Part shown: positions 60,831-64,000 of the stretch, in pieces
How positions within the stretch are numbered: the stretch's first letter is position 1
How the letters are laid out: each line of letters starts with the position of its first letter
Source: Bacteroides propionicigenes
Lineage (GTDB): Bacteria > Bacteroidota > Bacteroidia > Bacteroidales > Bacteroidaceae
Reading direction: 5' to 3'
Length of the DNA: 64,000 nt
NCBI RefSeq assembly: GCF_018390535.1
Contig: NZ_JAHBBW010000002.1
Span: 434,001 to 498,000 of the forward strand
Program-made: the position numbers and the translations under genes
The notes under the pieces: model-generated
What the model was told of the DNA's origin: nothing
Databases searched by the model: none
Seen by the model: only the letters and a program-made list of their open reading frames with translations

Positions 60831-63098
60831 ATGTCCGTATTCCGTTATCCGACATACAAGATCCGTATTGCCCCCGACTCGCAGAAGACACAGGGACTGC
60901 AAGCCGGGGATATCATCCGCAGGCAATATGCCGAACGGGAGCGTACCGTCTATTCGCTGATGTGCGTGACAGAAACCGGAACGGAGCTTGTCGGAGACAA
61001 GGACGCCCCTTATTTCATCGGGGCATTGCTGGACGGGGACGAACCGCAGGGCGGTGAACTGCTGGACTTCGTGCGGATTACCAACCTGTTCGATACGGCA
61101 CGTAGCGGCGCCTTGTACCTGACGGCTTCTGACAGCGATTCACCCTATATGGATGTCATCGACGGCATGGCGACCGAACGCTCCCTGTGCTATCCCGTCA
61201 TGGACGGAGGCATGGCGGGAGTGCCGGACAAGTCCAGGTACGCCGTTTATGGCAGCATGCTGCAAACGGAATATCTGGATGCCGATTCGGAAGCGACACG
61301 CATTGTCCGCATTATCCGCAACGCGGAACCGGCAGGAAACGCTTCCTTCGGGCTGATGCTGACATTGGAAGAACCGGTCGGATACCCGGAGCGCCTGCTG
61401 GTATCGTTCAAGGTCAGGTCTTCCAAAACATCAGGTTCCGTACCGATCCGATTCGGCTATACGAACCGTGAAAAGACGGATGCGGAAGATGAAATCTCCA
61501 TCGGCCGGGAATGGAAGTACAAGTTATGGGTCATCACCGTGGATTACCCGGCACAGTACAGCCGGAGCCTGTTTCTTGACCTGACATCAAGCCTGGCCTC
61601 CGAGGGGGACTGGTGCGAGGTCGCCGACCTGAACATTGTTCGTCTTGCCTCCGTATCCGCTTTCAGCGAGGCGAGCAAGGCCCGTGTGGGAAAGGTCAGC
61701 GGCATCATCGATCCGGTCTTCGGCATGTTGGATGGTTACGGGGCCTATTTCCAGAATCTCTATGCCACACGCAATGTCAATATAGCCGGCACGCTTACCG
61801 CGGGAGACGAGAACGGTTTTTCAAGCACGTTTTATGTGGGCAAAATCCACAAGAATGTCATACCCGACAGCCTGTCCTGCCGGTTCAGCCATTCGGAAGA
61901 GCTGGATGAAACATCTCCCGCCGGACTCGGGCGGTGTGTACGGATAGCCGGAGACAGTCTTCTTGGTGCGCAAAGTGCCGCCTGGCGGGAGGCTCATACA
62001 GGAGTCTGTTATTGTTTCTCAGTCTGGATAAAAGCGGAAGATACGGCAGCCATCCGGTTCTATCAGGATGAACATCTTGTCGGTGATCGGACGGTGGCTG
62101 CCGGTAAAGGATGGGTCCGTTATAATGTCCCGTTCCTCATACGCGGGTCAGATTCCCCCGTCATGTGTCTCGGCATTGCCGCTTCCGTCCCCCTGTCGTT
62201 GTCCGCCCCTCAATTGGAGGCCGGAAGGAACGTGACCCCCTATCAGGCGACCGATGAAGCCTTGTCCTACACGGACGATTACGGTGCCTGGTTCAATAAG
62301 GGAGGTATCGGGGGTACCATACAGAATCCCCTGTTGCGGCTGAACGAAGACGGCTCGATCGTTTCACGGGACGGTTCTTTCGTCATCCATCCGGACGGGA
62401 CGGGCCATTTCGCCTCGGGACGGTTCAAGTGGGGCAAGGATACCATCGAACTGCGCGATGTGACCATCCGCTGGGAAGACCTCGATGAGGAGGCGCAGGA
62501 ACTGCTCAAGCCCCGTTCCGTCTCCCTGACAGGCGGCACGGCGTTCCATTTCAAGGACGAGCTTTCAGGCGCATGCGAGCCGGAGAATATCCCGCTTGTG
62601 GCGACCGAATACAATTTCGAGCCGGAAAGTCGGCAGTGGGAATACCTTGCCGTTGACGGCATATGGAAAGATGCCGGATGCAATGCCGCCGTATTTGAAA
62701 TGACACCCCCGTTTCATGGCTGGGAAGGGCGCGACGTGCTGACCCTCCGCTACACGGCAACATACCGTAATGAAAAAATCAGTGCGACCCATACCTTTTT
62801 CAAACTTTACGACGGATCTCCCTCCTATACTGTTTATGTGGAGTCTGAAAACGGCACGACATTCCGCAACGGAATCGTCTCGACGGTACTCCGTGCCAGG
62901 GTGTACAGGGGCGGTGAAGAGATTACATCGCTCATTCCCGACGGCAATTTCCGCTGGATACGGACGAGCCGCGATACGGAGAGTGACAGGATATGGAACG
63001 CCGCACCGCGTTACGGCAGGGAGATAGAGATAACCGGCGGGGACGTGTGGCGCAAGGCCGTTTTCGATTGCGAAGTGGAAATAACAAATAACCGATAA
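60831..63098 (+). CDS. Tail fibre/appendage protein with carbohydrate-binding-like domain, 755 aa
   Basis: Around residues 340-480 the sequence (VIPDSLSCRFSHSEELDE...GVCYCFSVWIKAEDTAAIRFYQDEHLVGD...LSAPQLEAGRNVTPYQAT) has the pattern of a jelly-roll carbohydrate-binding module of the kind found in phage appendages. The rest is beta-rich. Probably part of host recognition. The next gene follows after 6 nt. Confidence 0.76.
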   Translation: MSVFRYPTYKIRIAPDSQKTQGLQAGDIIRRQYAERERTVYSLMCVTETGTELVGDKDAPYFIGALLDGDEPQGGELLDFVRITNLFDTARSGALYLTASDSDSPYMDVIDGMATERSLCYPVMDGGMAGVPDKSRYAVYGSMLQTEYLDADSEATRIVRIIRNAEPAGNASFGLMLTLEEPVGYPERLLVSFKVRSSKTSGSVPIRFGYTNREKTDAEDEISIGREWKYKLWVITVDYPAQYSRSLFLDLTSSLASEGDWCEVADLNIVRLASVSAFSEASKARVGKVSGIIDPVFGMLDGYGAYFQNLYATRNVNIAGTLTAGDENGFSSTFYVGKIHKNVIPDSLSCRFSHSEELDETSPAGLGRCVRIAGDSLLGAQSAAWREAHTGVCYCFSVWIKAEDTAAIRFYQDEHLVGDRTVAAGKGWVRYNVPFLIRGSDSPVMCLGIAASVPLSLSAPQLEAGRNVTPYQATDEALSYTDDYGAWFNKGGIGGTIQNPLLRLNEDGSIVSRDGSFVIHPDGTGHFASGRFKWGKDTIELRDVTIRWEDLDEEAQELLKPRSVSLTGGTAFHFKDELSGACEPENIPLVATEYNFEPESRQWEYLAVDGIWKDAGCNAAVFEMTPPFHGWEGRDVLTLRYTATYRNEKISATHTFFKLYDGSPSYTVYVESENGTTFRNGIVSTVLRARVYRGGEEITSLIPDGNFRWIRTSRDTESDRIWNAAPRYGREIEITGGDVWRKAVFDCEVEITNNR

Positions 63099-63104
63099 TC
63101 TATT

Positions 63105-64000
63105 ATGGCAGTAAAAGTAGCCCGCGGGCAGGTCACCATCATCGACCAGAACGACGCGGTATCGTTGCAGGCATTCATCGGCTCCTCGCAGCCCCTGACA
63201 CAGGTGTACAACAGAGACAACAATGCCTATGCCCCTTCGTGGGCGGCTTCTCCCTATCTGGTACTTACCCCTTCGCTCTTCGTCAGCGGTCAGGCGGCGA
63301 CCGACCAGATCACCTCGGTAGGCAATGCCGCGACGCTTACGGCAGGCGTGAAGAGCGGCTCGGCCAAGTGGTACAAGAACGGTACGGCGATCGTCTCCGG
63401 ACAGGACAGCTGCACCATCGGCGCGGCATCGGCCAAGTATGCCCTTACCGTCAAAGCCAACCACATGACCGTTTCCGCTCCGCAAGTGCGTTATACTTTC
63501 GAGGCGGTTTACATCGACGCCAACGGGCTGGAGATTCCGTTCCGGGCGGAGATTCAGTTCACGCAGCACCTGAACGCCGGAGCGATGATCGCCGCCGTGG
63601 CGTATGCACCCGACGGCATCGTATTCAAGAACGACGAGGTGGCGACGCTCAGGGCGCATTGCGACCTGTGGCGCGGAGCCTCTATCGACACGACGAACGT
63701 CACCTACGCGTGGGGCATCAAGGATTCGGCGGTATTCGCGGGCACGACACTGACAGCTGCCGCGGCAGCCGGAGCCACGACCATAACGGTCGCTTCGGTA
63801 ATGAACATGGAGGCGGGAGGCAGGATAACCATAGGATCGGCACAGTACACCATTTCGGCAGTCAACGCCTCCACGAAGGTCGTGACGCTGACCTCCGCAC
63901 TGAGTGCCGCAGCCGCATCGGGAGCCGCCGTTTCGTGTCCCTACTACAACTCCATGCTGGGTGCCGGCTGGGCATGCCTTACCTCGACCAATCCTCGGGG
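63105..64000 (+). CDS. Tail fibre or Ig-like/repeat protein (3' end beyond window)
   Basis: ATG at 63105 (MAVKVARGQVTIIDQNDAVSLQAF); no stop in the window, 298 residues visible. It has Ig-like beta segments (KYALTVKANHMTVSAPQVRYTFEAVYIDANGL) and a segment AAGATTITVASVMNMEAGGRITIGSAQYTISAVN that is widely repeated in phage tail and adhesion proteins. Probably a structural or host-contact protein. Confidence 0.78.
   Translation, partial: MAVKVARGQVTIIDQNDAVSLQAFIGSSQPLTQVYNRDNNAYAPSWAASPYLVLTPSLFVSGQAATDQITSVGNAATLTAGVKSGSAKWYKNGTAIVSGQDSCTIGAASAKYALTVKANHMTVSAPQVRYTFEAVYIDANGLEIPFRAEIQFTQHLNAGAMIAAVAYAPDGIVFKNDEVATLRAHCDLWRGASIDTTNVTYAWGIKDSAVFAGTTLTAAAAAGATTITVASVMNMEAGGRITIGSAQYTISAVNASTKVVTLTSALSAAAASGAAVSCPYYNSMLGAGWACLTSTNPR

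Overview
The window looks like part of a large temperate phage (or an integrated prophage) of a Bacteroidota host. The evidence is a contiguous contractile-tail virion cassette with Mu-like head genes (38.5-64 kb, + strand), a tyrosine recombinase, a KilA-N/KilAC antirepressor, many small proteins of the kind carried by Bacteroidales mobile elements (DUF3846, DpnD/PcfM-like), and promoters of the Bacteroidota type (TTTG, about 19 nt, TAnnTTTG). No terminase, lysis or polymerase gene is visible, so the genome extends beyond the window on both sides; both edge genes are cut.

Layout. (1) 1-29.75 kb: about 53 tightly packed minus-strand genes, many overlapping by 4-20 nt and mostly small acidic or zinc-ribbon proteins of unknown function, probably read as a long early/accessory operon from a leader at about 29.9 kb that holds a promoter, a hairpin terminator and a tRNA-like fold. 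(2) 29.75-31.67 kb: about 1.9 kb without a convincing gene, AT-rich, with palindromes and a direct repeat; it may be a control or replication region. (3) 31.7-34.97 kb: a + strand hypothetical gene and an AAA ATPase/RloB (AbiL-like) defence pair lying between two related terminators. (4) 35.0-38.2 kb: minus-strand regulatory block including the antirepressor. (5) 38.5-64 kb: portal, Mu F-like minor head protein, virion morphogenesis protein, protease/scaffold, major capsid, sheath, tube, Dam methylase, chaperones, tape measure, baseplate and fibre genes. This cassette is interrupted by two inverted cargo loci: an AbiE-like pair plus metallophosphoesterase, and a SEFIR-domain protein.

The most unusual element is at 17.4-21.3 kb. 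A reverse transcriptase of no type I recognise (YSDD active site, 423 aa) is followed, 5 nt after its stop codon, by a tandem array of five about 150-175 nt structured RNA units on the same strand. A sixth solitary unit lies two genes downstream. Each unit has the same plan: a short 5' hairpin whose loop is complementary to a conserved 3' box (UAAAGnnAUGUGCCG), a closing helix that differs in sequence but keeps its pairing, and a long variable hairpin whose apical loop usually carries YURAC. Stem sequences differ completely between units while pairing and loops are kept. I see no template/variable repeat pair, no maturase domain and no recognisable retron msr/msd, so I consider this a candidate new reverse-transcriptase plus RNA-array system. 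Its function is unknown.
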